Assembly (NCBI GenBank): GCA_020284085.1
Contig: JACEVL010000130.1
Coordinates: 3,666,076-3,730,075 of the forward strand
DNA length: 64,000 nt
Direction: 5' to 3'
Source: Aporrectodea caliginosa
Lineage: Eukaryota; Annelida; Clitellata; Crassiclitellata; Lumbricidae
Positions within the stretch are counted from its first letter, which is position 1, and every line of letters starts with the position of its first letter. Below are positions 48,325-59,574 of the stretch, one piece after another. The notes under the pieces were generated by a model, which saw nothing but the letters and a program-made list of their open reading frames with translations, searched no databases and was not told the origin of the DNA. The translations under genes were made by a program, and so were the position numbers.

Positions 48325-48490
48325 AAGCATGCACGTCGTTTGTTGACATATCTATATAATTCTATTTATATTCTATTCTATATAAACGGACTTATAGTAC
48401 AACCTAATCATGCACGGCGTTTGTTGATATATCCATATAATTTACCTGTATGCACGGCGTTTGTTGATATATCTATAACATTTACCTGTA
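48325..48490. repeat. Three-unit minisatellite
   Basis: Units beginning (C)ATGCACG(T/G)CGTTTGTTGA(C/T)AT and ending ATATAATT(T)-A occur at about 48328, 48410 and 48450, the first unit being longer through TATTCTATT-type expansion. Confidence 0.8.
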
Positions 48491-48499
48491 GTTCGTGAT

Positions 48500-48960
48500 A
48501 TAGATCTAGGATTTCGTAACTTTCTCACGCTGTTCACCTGATTGCTTTCGTGCGTCCTAGACCTTCTCAGTCATGTTTGAGTCCCTTGCAGTCTGCTGCG
48601 AATTTCCTGTAGCTTTGGATGCTAATCCTACCCTGGCTTCGGTCGCAGAAGTTCAAGCGCCTTTATGGATGAGCGTGATTGATATTCTTCCAACCTAATT
48701 TAATCAACTGGACCAATGATTAAGTCACAAGACATCAAGCGAACGACGTAGAAAAACCCACCGGAAAAGCCTCGATAATTTCCAGTATGATGCACGATGC
48801 ATTCTATCAGAGAAGACACCACAGAAACCTGGTTTCAGTGTTCGACACTGTACCACACGTATAATTATCATGACATAAGTTAACTGACGGGGTTATACAG
48901 GACAGTGGGAGATCGATGATGCTTATATATATAGCAGACGTCAAAGCATCTCGAAGTCAT
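48500..48960. other. Stretch without recognised genes
   Basis: No repeats or coding signs stand out. An L2-like GCGCCTTTATGGATGAG word is near 48657. Confidence 0.4.
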
Positions 48961-48966
48961 ACATAC

Positions 48967-49053
48967 AGTTGTGGAGCTCAGCATCTGCTGCTGCAGCTGA
49001 GGCGGCAGCAACACCAGCGCCTCCATGCGAGGAGAATAGGTCGACAGCGAGCG
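48967..49053 (-). CDS. Candidate minus-strand exon
   Basis: On the minus strand the donor is ACAACT/GTATGT, a strong splice site, and a long pyrimidine-rich tract (TGTCTGTCTTTTCTCGCTCTGTATCCTAAG) precedes the start. The 87 bases are open in phase 0 with GC-rich third positions and read RSLSTYSPRMEALVLLPPQL followed by QQQMLSSTT. The AAG acceptor is less usual, and a different upstream AG could be used. I do not recognise the protein. A polyglutamine-containing candidate exon lies upstream on the same strand at 53011. Confidence 0.3.
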
Positions 49054-49390
49054 CTTAGGATACAGAGCGAGAAAAGACAGACAGCAACAACTGCTATTGT
49101 TTTCCAACTGTACATAAACTGAGCAACTACAACCACACACAGCGCTATACCAGGTAAATTATACTGCTCATTTGTTAGTCAATGAATACACGGTATAGGC
49201 CTACACGTTTGTCACACAGTTATACAAAAATAAATGCATATACTATGTGCATAATGCTTACACAGGACACATCTGTAATAACTGTCATGTAAGTGTCTTG
49301 CAATTGTACATACAACGTTTGTACATTGTACAACGTTGTGTACTTTAAAAATATTATACGTGTATGTGATTATGTGTAAGTAAATAAAAG

Positions 49391-49800
49391 TATGTATGTA
49401 TGTATGTATGTATGTATGTATGTATGTATGTATGTATGTATGTATGTATGTATGTATGTATGTATGTATGTATGTATGTATGTATGTATGTATGTATGTA
49501 TGTATGTATGTATGTATGTATGTATGTATGTATGTATGTGTATGCATGTATGTGTATATGCATGTATGATGTATGTATGTGTATGCATGTGTACATGCAT
49601 GCATGTGCATACATGCATGCATATAAGTGAGAATGCATGTATGTATGCATGTGTATATATATGTATCTTTGTATACATGCACGTATGTATCTATGTATAC
49701 ATGTAACATGCATGTATGTATGTATGCATGTATATATGATATACATACATACATACAGACATTGCTTGTGTGCATGTATGTATGCGTGTACTGCATATAA
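49391..49800. repeat. (TATG)n microsatellite with a degenerate flank
   Basis: 49391-49540 is nearly pure TATG; 49541-49790 is a looser mix of ATGTATGC, ACATGCATGCATG and TATATATG. The open frames across it are repeat translations. Confidence 0.97.
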
Positions 49801-50096
49801 GTACACGTGATACGTAGTCCTGATAGACTATATGAGAGGAGGCGAGGCTGCTGGTGGGTGCCATGACCTGCCCCGTGAGTCATCAATGCGGAATGCATCA
49901 CTTGAGTGAGTCAGCCTCTCATTCTATATAGTAAGCGGTGAATCATATCTGGACGTACGCGCAAATATTTAATTGATCGATGCCTATTTTGTCAGAGTTT
50001 TCTAGTTCTGTTTTTTGTTCTTATTATTTTGCTTGTTCTTCTTCGTGTTCTTCTGCTCCTTGTTCCTTTGCTTTATATCCATCGTGGTCGGCATCA

Positions 50097-50156
50097 TCAT
50101 CACCACCATCACCGCCATCTTCACCAACGCCATTACCATCATCATCATCATCATCG

Positions 50157-50224
<68 letters not shown>

Positions 50225-50226
50225 GT
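50097..50226. repeat. (ATC)n microsatellite
   Basis: Mixed ATCACC units lead into a pure (ATC)n run of about 24 units, preceded by a T/C-rich stretch (49995-50080). The serine, methionine, isoleucine and histidine runs in the six frames are artefacts of the repeat. Confidence 0.97.
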
Positions 50227-50825
50227 GGACAAGAACAGTAAGAATGTCCTAACCACCACCACCACCACCACAGCATCCTACTGCAGCTCAGTCTAGGCCT
50301 ATGCGCCACTTTCGCTGGATATATATCTGCCACGCAATACCATTAATGTATTTTATTCCTTCATTTGCATAGTCTAATTGTTACCTTCTATGTTACAATA
50401 GTCCAATAGGCCTCGCTGAGTCATTACGCAATATCACATATTGATTACGGTTCGCTCATTCTCCGTAGGCCTATAAGTTATACACGAAGTCCATTGCATC
50501 GATTAAATATGCATAATAGCTCGAGCTCTATGCAACCTGCTACAAGAGCTCATCATGGAACAGACCCGCACAGGCCTCGATAGGACTAGGCGAGAGACCG
50601 GCGGCACAGAGGAGTGTAAACATGTTGATGATAATTCTGTGCATGTAATTATGGATGAATAGTACAACTGGGAGAGTCTGTTGTATTCTCTGCGCAGCAC
50701 ATGTGGCCCATGTGGGTCTCACATCGAATCATGAAAATATAATTAAACACCATGGACCGAGAATTCAACGCATCACCGCTTCATGCACTCAGAGGCTGCT
50801 GCTGCTGTATTGTCGCTCGATTAGT
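50227..50825. other. Stretch without recognised genes
   Basis: Three TAGGCCTA-like words (near 50296, 50407 and 50467) and short frames without domains. No gene is supported. Confidence 0.45.
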
Positions 50826-51380
50826 TCCGTAGTGGCTATAGCTGTCTCTGTCTCTGTTTCTACATCCGTCTGTCTGTCTGCCTGTCTCTCTGTTTCTGTC
50901 CGTATGTATACCTGGCCATCTGTGTGTCTGTATGTTCGGTAGTAGCTAGAGCTGTATCTGTCTGTACGTCTGTCTGCCCGTCTGTCTGTCTCTCCGTATA
51001 CCTGACCGTTTGTGCCTGACCGTTTGTGCCTGACTGTGTGTCTGTCTGTGTGTCTGTCTATGTGTCTGTGCGTGTGTCTGTGTGTGTGTCTGTGTGTGTG
51101 TCTGTGTGTGTGTCTGTCTGTGTGTCTGTCAAAGACACACAGACAGACACATATGTGTGTGTATTTGTGTGTGTGCATGTGTGTGTATATCTATGTATAT
51201 TTGTAAGCGTGTGATATAATCAATGCGTTTGTTATCTGCCTGTGGCTTGTATTTGCCTGTTCCTTTATAAATTGCCCGAGTCTGTGTCTGTATCTGCCTT
51301 GTCAGTGTCTCTGCCTTAGTCTGTTTCTCTCTGTCTCTGTTTCTATTTCCCTCTAATGCAGATTCCGTTGCACCGTGCTG
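50826..51380 (+). repeat. Tract paralogous to 47985-48275 (copy 2), TGTC-rich
   Basis: Longer than copy 1 because of extended TCTGTCTG and TGTGTG runs (50860-51200). It ends with CTCTAATGCAG/ATTCCGTTGCACCGTG, which resembles a splice acceptor conserved in both copies. Confidence 0.7.
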
Positions 51381-52180
51381 GACTGTGTTCTCCTGTGGCT
51401 TCAAATCATTTCTTTGATAAGATAGAATTTCCATGCACTCCAGTCCTTCATATCCAGCTTCGAGCAGAGCCATCTACATTCAGTCGAGACCAACTTCTAC
51501 TGACATCAGACACCAATGTGGTAACTCGCGGCGTAGTCGTTTACTGTCTGGTAATAAAGCCATGAACTGCATCTATTATTCTCATTACTATAACATGGAC
51601 ACTTACCTCATGAATGTCTGGATTAAGGTCGCAATCGGTTTGCTTAATTGCTGATACAAAATGTCTGTGAAAGGTCTGGCCACATTAATATGTCCAATCT
51701 CGTGGTACCAGACACTGTTCAAAGATGTGCATTGCACGTTTAAGATATGTGTGTATTTATACACTGTGAGATATATTTCAGTGTACGCTTTATTTATAAC
51801 TATGAGCCTGCACGCATTTAGGAAAGGCGAGTGCAAACCATATATAGACAGTCAGGCAGGCAGACAAACAGACAGACAGGCAGACAAAGAGACAGACAGA
51901 AGCAGTGATCCATATAAATGAATCACAGCAGAGATATTAGTTTCATGTGTAAGAATTCTTCGGCGCCTGTGAATGCCAGATCCGCCGCATGTGGTGCATT
52001 GTATCAGAGAGCACCACCGGTCTAACGATGCAGACCTGTGCAACCAGCCCACCCTCAGGGTGCTAGACTAAACGATTGAAGGTTTATATAATAAAGTGGT
52101 GGGATAGGGCCGTTAGCACCCTATCGAGTGCTTCCCCTTGGTGCTAGGGGGTGCCTCCCGCGTTGACCTATGATCGGTGC
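51381..52180. other. Stretch without recognised genes
   Basis: Contains a (CAGACAGG)-like run at 51850-51900 and a strong hairpin near 52108-52158 (GTTAGCACCCTATCGAG ... CCTTGGTGCTAGGGGGTG). Frames at 51661-51921 and elsewhere have no domain. Confidence 0.4.
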
Positions 52181-52184
52181 AGTG

Positions 52185-52740
52185 GCAGGGATCGCATTCT
52201 CCCTGTCTCTTCCCTCTTCCCTCTCTTCCCTTCCTTCCCACTCGGAAACAGAATCCCGACAGCGCCATGATACCAGTTTCCTTTTGACTCAGCCTTCGCT
52301 TTCTTTCCTTTATTTCACGTTCCCTTTGCTTTTCTTTTTCCTTTCACTTCTTTTCCCTCGTGCCCCACTTATCCTTTTTGTTCTTTGTTTTCCCAACCTT
52401 TCTTTCTTGTTCCCTCTTTGTCGTCTTTTTCTTCTCCATTCCTCGTTTTTTCTTTCACCAGCGACCGAAAGAAAAACTTCTCATTTTCCCACTCACACTT
52501 CCTGCTCTTTGTTTACCCTGCCTCTCTTCTTTTTGCTGGACCTCCTACTCCGCCTTCTCCTCCCCTCTCTTCATGTTTCCTTGTCTTCCTCCGTAGTATA
52601 TTACGTACCCTTGAGTACTATCCTCTTTCTCTTCTCTCCTCTTTTCTGTCGTGTGCCATTCATCATTCCAGTTAGTTTTCCGCTCCCTTTCTTCCTTTTC
52701 CTGTTCCTCTTTCTCCCTGCACTTGCGTTTCTCGTCATTC
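52185..52740. repeat. Pyrimidine-rich low-complexity tract
   Basis: TTCC, CTTTTC and TCTCTT words dominate the plus strand. Long frames on it (e.g. 52170-52778, 202 codons, rich in F, L, S and P) and purine-rich frames on the minus strand reflect this composition, not a gene. Confidence 0.8.
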
Positions 52741-52854
52741 TCCATGAATCCCTTCTTCCGTCTAAAGCGCGTGCATGAATCCAAGGCCAGCGCCTGCGTA
52801 AATCTCCACTTGGCCCATAAGCCTCTTTCCTTCGGAGCGCCGATGCTCTTAGCT

Positions 52855-52998
52855 GCCGTAGCCTGCCTCCCTCTGCCCCTGCTTCCCTCTGTCCCTTCCC
52901 TCTGCCCCTGCTTCCCTCTGCCCCTGACTCCCTCTGCCTCTGCTTCCCTCGGCTTCCGTCGGCTTCCGTCGGCTTCCGTCGGCTTCCCTCGGCCCTGG
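52855..52998. repeat. Minisatellite CCCTCTGCCCCTGCTT / CTTCCGTCGG
   Basis: Units of about 12-24 bases such as CCTCTGCCCCTGCTTC and then GGCTTCCGTC repeat head to tail. It lies just downstream (on the minus strand) of the candidate exon at 53011. Confidence 0.85.
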
Positions 52999-53010
52999 GC
53001 TGATCCCGAC

Positions 53011-53172
53011 CTGCGCCGCATCCATAGACACTGCCGCGGTCAACGGTTGCTGCGCGTTGTCGATGAGCTTGGTCAGTGCCTGCTGCTGCTGCAGCTGTGG
53101 CTGCTGATGTTGTTGTTGTCGGATGAGATGGGATGCAGTTGATCTGTGGCCCGTGCACATCAGCAGCTGACC
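53011..53172 (-). CDS. Candidate polyglutamine-containing exon
   Basis: On the minus strand the acceptor is CTTCCTCTTTCCAG and the donor GCGCAG/GTCGGG. The 162 bases are open in phase 0 at both ends and GC-rich at third positions. The predicted peptide begins GQLLMCTGHRST, has QQQHQQPQLQQQQ in the middle, then ALTKLIDNAQQPLTAAVSMD. The polyglutamine is encoded by mixed CAA/CAG/CAT codons, which is more gene-like than a simple CAG repeat. No family is recognised. It is 87 bases or more from a possible terminal exon at 53210. Confidence 0.35.
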
Positions 53173-53209
53173 CTGGAAAGAGGAAGTTGGGCGATTGTTT
53201 AAGTGCCGT

Positions 53210-53347
53210 TTAAGCTTTCGCACCAGATGCCCCTTGTCTCTTCGGAGGACAATTTATTTCGATTATTCTGAGATCCTTCTTCGTTCTGCGCTTGAGCTCC
53301 TTTCGGATGCACCGATCGTCTGATGACTTTCGACGCCTTCGCTGGAT
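53210..53347 (-). CDS. Candidate basic terminal exon
   Basis: Following the minus-strand acceptor ACGTTCATCTGCAG, a frame of 45 codons opens with IQRRRRKSSDDRCIRKEL, strongly basic, and ends GASGAKA stop. It could be a last coding exon, or it could be spliced from an internal GT near its end. If the stop is used, the candidate exon at 53011 belongs to another transcript. The evidence is only splice signals and an open frame. Confidence 0.2.
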   Translation of the reverse strand: MQRRRRKSSDDRCIRKELKRRTKKDLRIIEINCPPKRQGASGAKA

Positions 53348-54050
53348 CTGCAGATGAACGTAAGTTCTGTCCGATTCATCATAATTATAACCAAATAAGC
53401 ACTAACAGTAAGGGGAAACAGTTGTAGTTGTGCTCACAATTTTAAATAAACACCTCAAGCATCTACTAAAGGAAAGATGATGACATCACTTAACCTGACA
53501 TCTTCAAACCTTAATCAAACAAGACTTCGAAATTCTTGCTACACATCGGCAAAAGTCACAGCAATGGTAGATAAGACAGGATAAAAAATAACCGCAGGGT
53601 GGTTTAAGATAAAGTAATAGGACATAGAACAAGATTAATGAGGTATAGATACATGCAAATTGATGTAAGGTAAGGTAACGTAAGAACAAAAAAGAGTTAG
53701 ACAAAAGACCTTTCCTCGCCAATTATTGTCCTTACCTTAGCTTGCTTTGTGTACTCATCTTTTACCGTAGTAAGGTCACACGGTGTTATTGTTTTCTCAT
53801 TTCAAACGCTATTAATAGGCTACCGATATAGACCTTACTGCAATGGAAAACACGGCAATTATATATATATATATAGGTTGCAAAATGCTGACGAGGCCAT
53901 TTGAACAACAATGCTACGGTGGTTTACGCCTATACATAATATAGACAGGGTATACCCATCGACAATCCTGGAATTCCATTGCTTCGTTTATCAAAGTGTT
54001 ATAGGAAATCCATAATCAGCCACTTGCATGAGTTCAGAATTACTCAACTG
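53348..54050. other. Stretch without recognised genes
   Basis: AT-rich; a GGTAAGGTAACGTAAG run near 53665 and an (AT)n run near 53860. The minus-strand frame 53504-53722 has no domain. Confidence 0.4.
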
Positions 54051-54052
54051 CA

Positions 54053-54400
54053 TTAATAGGGGTCTATTTCTAAGGATTTATGAGACTGAAAAATATTAGT
54101 GTGATCTGTTAAAAGAATGAACTGAAGGAAGTCAGGAGTATTGGAGAGATCATTTATGTAAAATAAGGAAATAAATGGACTCAAGTTGGACCCTGTGCAC
54201 ACTCCAAACAAATGAATGTTGCCTGTGATAGAATTACTATTACGCCATATCTGATACAGCCTTTCATCTAAGTAACTTTTAAAATTGCTAAGGGGTACCA
54301 TATCAGGCGACCTCCATATCTTCACACTTTTATTGAGCAGAATCGTATATGATCTTCAGTATCGCTTTGGTAAAGTCAAAATAGATTTGTGAAGAAACTC
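54053..54400 (-). pseudogene. LINE (jockey/CR1-type) reverse transcriptase fragment
   Basis: The minus-strand frame contains FKSYLDERLYQIW, then a GVCTGSNLSP segment in place of the usual G-V-P-Q-G-S-x-L-G-P motif, then LFYINDLSNTPDFLQFILLT and DHTNIFQSHKSLE, where the catalytic Y/F-A-D-D is replaced by TDHT. Order and spacing fit the reverse transcriptase palm. The lost catalytic residues and absence of the rest show a dead copy. Confidence 0.8.
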
Positions 54401-54417
54401 ATTGCTAGTCTATTTAA

Positions 54418-54784
54418 CAGAGGTCTCCAAAGTACGGCCCTCGGGCCACATCCGGCCCGCTAAGGCCTTTAATCTGGCCCGCGGAACTCTCCTTGAAGAA
54501 ACAAACTAAATTGGGAAAATTGAAATTTTAACGCCGCTGTAGGCCCCTACTCTCTGACATGCATATTGCCAAAATCCATGTCGCTGTTTGTAAGGCACTG
54601 TGCCTGATATGCAATGACACCATTGCAGTGCTTAAAGAGTACACTATTAGGAGACATTATGAATCCAAGCATTCATCGCATTAATCACAATTCACAGAGA
54701 AATTTTTTCTTCGGAATTTTGGACCGTGGAGCTATAGAAAGTCAGCAATGTGGCCCCCCGCTGGAAAACTTTGGAGACCTCCTG
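54418..54784 (+). mobile_element. hAT remnant with BED zinc-finger coding trace
   Basis: The ends CAGAGGTCTCCAAAGTACGG and, reversed, CAGGAGGTCTCCAAAGTTTT pair as terminal repeats. GTCTATT occurs just outside both ends, an approximate TSD. The GGCCCGCGGAAC-type subterminal sequence is usual for Charlie-like hAT. At 54601-54675 one frame reads CLICNDTIAV ... HYESKH, a C-x2-C...H-x4-H BED finger as found at the N-terminus of hAT transposases. The remainder of the transposase is deleted. Confidence 0.8.
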
Positions 54785-54805
54785 GTCTATTAAATAAATT
54801 TATGA

Positions 54806-54841
54806 AACTTATCTGTCTATCTATCTGTCTATCTATCTGTC
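54806..54841. repeat. Short (CTAT/CTGT)n run
   Basis: TCTGTCTATCTATCTG repeats directly abut the left end of the foldback element. The same microsatellite resumes on the other side at 55684, so the element lies inside it. Confidence 0.8.
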
Positions 54842-55681
54842 GGTGACCCGTCAGAACGGCCCAGGACAAATCGGCCCCGACAAAACGGCCCCGACAAATG
54901 GGCCCCGACAAAACGGCCCCGACAGAACAGCCCCCGTCAAAATGGCCTCGACAAAACAGCCCCGTCAAATTGGCCTCCGTCAAATCAGCCCCCGTCATAT
55001 CGACCCCCGTCATATCGGCCCCAGTCATATCGGCCCCCGTCATATCGGCCCCAGTCATATCGGCCCCAGTCATATCGCCCCCATACGAAATATCCAATGT
55101 TCCAAGTACCTTTAAGCTTACGCTGACAAACTATGTTGAAATGAGGCCTCAAGCGACGGTTCAGCTGGACAATGGACTGCGGGGACCATCGTCTAATGCT
55201 AACTGGTTGGCGTATTTAATTATTTAAATGCTTTCAATGACAACTATCATAAATCCAACTTCTATTTACGCAACGAATTATTTCTCATAATCCAACTTCC
55301 ATTTTAAACTGACCACATAAAATAATTTGGTAAAGTAAACTACGGTTTTACCAATCCGAGTTCTATTTACGCAAAGAATTCTTTTCATCAATTCAACTTA
55401 AAAGTACTTGGGACATGGGATATTTTGTGAGGGCCGATGTGACTGGGGCCGATGTGACTGGGGCCGATTTAACGGGGGCCGATTTAACGGGGGCCGATTT
55501 GACGGGGGCCGATATGACGGGGGTCGATATGACGGGGGCCGTTATGACGGGGCCGAAATGACGGGGCTGTTTTGTCGAGGCCATTTTGACGAGGGCCGTT
55601 TTGTCGGGGCCGCTTTGTCGGGGCCCAATTGTCGGGGCCGTTTTGTCGGGGCCGATTTGTCCTGGGCCGTTCTGACGGGGT
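54842..55681. mobile_element. Foldback element with 15-bp tandem repeats in its inverted ends
   Basis: The first 270 bases consist of about 17 units of 15 bases (CGACAAAACGGCCCC, drifting to CGTCATATCGGCCCC). The last 290 bases are the same series in reverse complement and in the same order of variants. The outer ends match for long stretches (CCCGTCAGAACGGCCCAGGA). The ends of the arms also pair outside the array (CCAAGTACCTTTAAG with CTTAAAAGTACTTGG). The middle, about 55120-55390, is AT-rich and non-coding, with TCTATTTACGCAA-GAATT present twice. It sits inside a TCTA microsatellite. The 15-base period makes the minus strand translate as GADMT-type pentapeptides. Confidence 0.85.
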
Positions 55682-55683
55682 AC

Positions 55684-56430
<747 letters not shown>

Positions 56431-56820
56431 ACAATATAAGACAAATATTTATTACAATCCTTAGTGAAAATTTGTATAGAGCCCCATTTAGGAAAACTCG
56501 TCAGAGTTGCTGAAGTCCTGGCAAACCAAGATCACGATGAACTGGAAAGATCCTCAACCGCAAATGCTGAACCGAGGCAGAGAATGGATGATTAATAGCT
56601 ATCGATAACTATTGTCAATACAACATAACTACGCATGAATGTAAACACGCGTTTGCAAACTTCTAGAACGCTTTTATTACAAACTAACACGCATAACGTC
56701 AATCGATCTCAGTCATTATTGCAAATCCGCTGCATAATATTCTTCACGATAAAGAGATCTGGAAGCAGTCGTCTTCAGTTTCGAGGGATCTCAATCAGAA
56801 GAAAATCGAAGAGATCGATT
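56431..56820. other. Stretch without recognised genes
   Basis: AT-moderate sequence between the microsatellite and a GGA-rich run. No domain or repeat end is seen. Confidence 0.45.
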
Positions 56821-56821
56821 T

Positions 56822-56960
56822 CATGAGGAGGAGGAAGAGGAGGAGGATCAGGAGGAGGAGGAGGAGGAGGACGAAGACAAGGAGGAGGAGGAGGAGGAAG
56901 ACAAGGAGGAGGAGGAGGAGGAGGAAGACAAGGAGGAGGAGGAGGAAGAAGCAGAGTCCG
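56822..56960. repeat. (GGA)n-type purine tract
   Basis: GGAGGAGGA interrupted by AAGACAAGG units about every 30 bases. The proline- and arginine-rich frames are repeat translations. Confidence 0.95.
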
Positions 56961-57611
56961 GATGGGAGTCTTTATGATAATCGATTCGTCTCCGTTGACA
57001 ATGCAGCGCAATGTCAGACAAAATCTGCATGCATGGTCCAACGTTATTTACAAAGTAAGATATGAAGCTATAGTATACGTATATTTGAATACGTGTATGC
57101 AGGGGCGGACTGGGCTGTGAATTTCTACCGGGAAAAGTTCCACGAAGGGCCCGTACGAGCATCCATGGGTGATTGGGGGCCTAGACACTGTTACGTATGT
57201 TACGAAAACAAATACTGTACAGTTACGTGTGTAGACCGTTGAACTGCACTGAATAGTGTTCAACGATTCATTGCTCGGTAGCGAGTTGGTACAGCAAATC
57301 GCTAAATGAGTCTATAGATATAGCAGCAACATCTTAGCAAAGACTTGTGAATCTTTGGCCATGACATGGTTCAGATCATCTATAGTGATGTAGTCACGAA
57401 CATCTTTTCGGAACACATCAGCATAAACATCTCTAGTTTTTCATTTCCGAGCGAGGCGCGTAGCCGTTTCTTGATGATCTTAAGCTTACTAACTCACAGT
57501 ACACTTTTTTCACAGTATACACTTGTGAAGAAACAGAGTGAGTGAGTACTGATAAGCAAGGTACAGACTGGAGAAAGCAGATGCGTTAAATGAATATACC
57601 TGTATAAAACC

Positions 57612-58165
57612 TTGTGACAACAACATCAAACATACTGAAGCTGCAGAGGGTTCAGAACTCTTTGGCTAGAGCCATAACTAATACATCCAAATATGAACAT
57701 ATAACCCCTGTGCTTAAATCTCTGCATTGGCTTCCTGTTCAGCAAAGAATTCGTTTCAAACTGGGGCTCATAGTTTATAAAACTTTGAACTCTGGCCAAC
57801 CACAATATTTAAAATCTGTTCTTATTCCTCTGACTTATCATTATTCAATGAGGTCATCTGATTGTCTTTGTCTGGTCATACCTAAATCAAGAACTGTTCT
57901 CGGTGAACGAGCTTTTTCAGTATCTGGACCTACTTTTTGGAACTCTCTTCCTGTGTCTGTACGCTGTGCTCAGTCGCTTGTGTCATTTCGTTCTCGGCTG
58001 AAAACTTACCTCTTTCAAATTGCTTATCCACCTTAGGCTGCCTCTCTGTCTCTTACGGACTGATCTTCTGGATGTTGACCTGATTACGAATTGTTTTGAT
58101 GCGCCATCGGTTGATGCCTTGTGCATTAGACACCGGCGCAATAGAAGTTGCTAATTACATTACAT
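57612..58165 (+). mobile_element. L2-like LINE 3' part nested in the hAT element
   Basis: A 140-codon frame (57614-58036) is intact and reads LQRVQNSLARAITNTSKYEH, then LHWLPVQQRIRFK, AFSVSGPTFWNSLPV and RSRLKTYLF, the C-terminal region after the polymerase palm in L2/CR1 proteins. After the stop, the 3' tail contains ACCGGCGCAATAGAAGTTGC and a (ATTAC)n run. It is 5'-truncated, as usual for such copies, and it is younger than the hAT element that it interrupts. Confidence 0.88.
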
Positions 58166-58590
58166 TACATTTGATACATTGCTTACAGGCTCCAGCGCCT
58201 TGACAACACGTGAATCAGCATCCAATGTATTAATTATTGTATTTATTGTATTTAAAGATTTATCAAGCGCCTCTCACAGTGCACACCAATCAGAGGTGTG
58301 TACCGTGATGCGAATCTTCACCAGCGTCAGGTGGTATATAGGCCTTCATCCGTGCTATAGTGACTGTGTCCGGGCAATCTTCAGATTCTGAGTCACACTG
58401 AACATTGCTAAATTCCTCCTATGCACAGTAACTCGTACATTCTTGAAAATACAGACCACCACTAGTCGCATCAGGGCCGGCTAATTCTGCTATGTTGTCG
58501 AAACTGCCCAGTGGAATTGCACCGTCGGTAAGTTCTTTAAATTGCCTTGGATCCAGACAGACTGTGTCAAAATGATCGTTTCATTGTCAA

Positions 58591-58821
58591 TCACAGATGT
58601 GTTCTGACTGCCATCCATTTGCACGTTGAATTTTGTACCACCAATTTGCTGACAATTTTGTCCTTCATAAGATTGCCGATTGCATCAAAAATTTTATTGA
58701 CTGCTGTTTTTGACATTATTGTTGTTCGATCACCTTGACCTTGTCCACCAATTTTTCTCCCATGCTTCTCAGCCTTTCTGCGTTTGCTCTCTTCCATGAC
58801 CTTATTTATATGCTGCTTCAT
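58591..58821 (-). pseudogene. hAT transposase fragment (DUF4371/ZMYM1-like region)
   Basis: The frame reads MKQHINKVMEESKRR, then GGQGQGDRTTIMSKTAVNKI and FDAIGNLMKDKIVSKLVV. A P-L-x-x-H-I start, a G-x-G-x-x-T-x-x-S-x-x-T-x-N-x-I segment and a following I-x-x-x-I segment are the N-terminal part of the transposase domain of ZMYM-like hAT elements. A stop follows where the catalytic region should begin. Confidence 0.65.
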
Positions 58822-59298
58822 TGGAAGGTCAAACTCTGCCAGGAATAGAAATGACTCCAGGAAATTGCCATGTTCAACAGTTCGTCTTCCAAACTGTAAG
58901 CTGACTCGTAACGATGTCCTCGGTATTGAATAGCCTATCTTCCAATAAATTTAATTGCCGACACAATGCCGCTGAATAGGCCTACTTCGATGGTTCCCAT
59001 GACCTGTTCTCTTCTCACATATCTCTGTTAATAACTGAGGCAATATCTTTAGGCCTACTGCACTTACAGCTTAGAAACGCGGTAACTGGGTCATACGGCA
59101 AATAATTAACATCAGATCTCTGAAGCTTGGCTGAATCCTGCTGCTACTGATTTACTAAATTCTTGTCTGCAATGATGCACTTGACGGTATAGCCTAACAA
59201 GAGTTAAATCGGTGGCAGGTTTTCAAGTATTGACGGAGCATCAGTGCCACAAAGCGACAGAATGACGTCAGCAGACGCGAATGTTATTTCTGTATGAA

Positions 59299-59574
59299 TC
59301 ATAACTTCAGTTTCGCCGCGGCTGTTTGATACTTCCATAATTTGACCTCTCTGACCAGCTTCATAACTACCCACAGTGGCCGCTTAGGGACCCCAGCATC
59401 CCCAGATATCATCGGAAAACTGTCATTTGTTGGTGTCAAGTCAATTGTTTCAGAGAACATTAGTTTTAGTTTACGTTGTTTTGGATCCAGGGCTGCATCT
59501 TGCAATTCTTCATTTCGTTTTTCAAGTCTTTTCTTTGCACCACCTGGCTGTTCCATTACATTACGCGTTATCAA
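59299..59574 (-). pseudogene. hAT transposase N-terminal fragment
   Basis: The frame begins MITRNVMEQPGGAKKRLEKR and is basic and Lys/Arg-rich, as expected near the start of ZMYM1-like hAT transposases. It lies near the right terminal repeat and upstream of the fragment at 58591 on the same strand, with stops between. No zinc finger is identifiable. Confidence 0.55.

Noticed and set aside
52170..52778. 202-codon hydrophobic-looking plus-strand frame
   Set aside because: It follows from a pyrimidine-rich low-complexity tract, without conserved motifs or splice context.
54732..55097. Frame resembling a pentapeptide-repeat protein (GADMT, GADLS)
   Set aside because: The 5-residue period is produced by the 15-bp tandem unit in the foldback arm; there is no extended fold or gene context.
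56775..57162. Proline-rich or serine-rich minus-strand frames
   Set aside because: They come from the (GGA)n purine tract.
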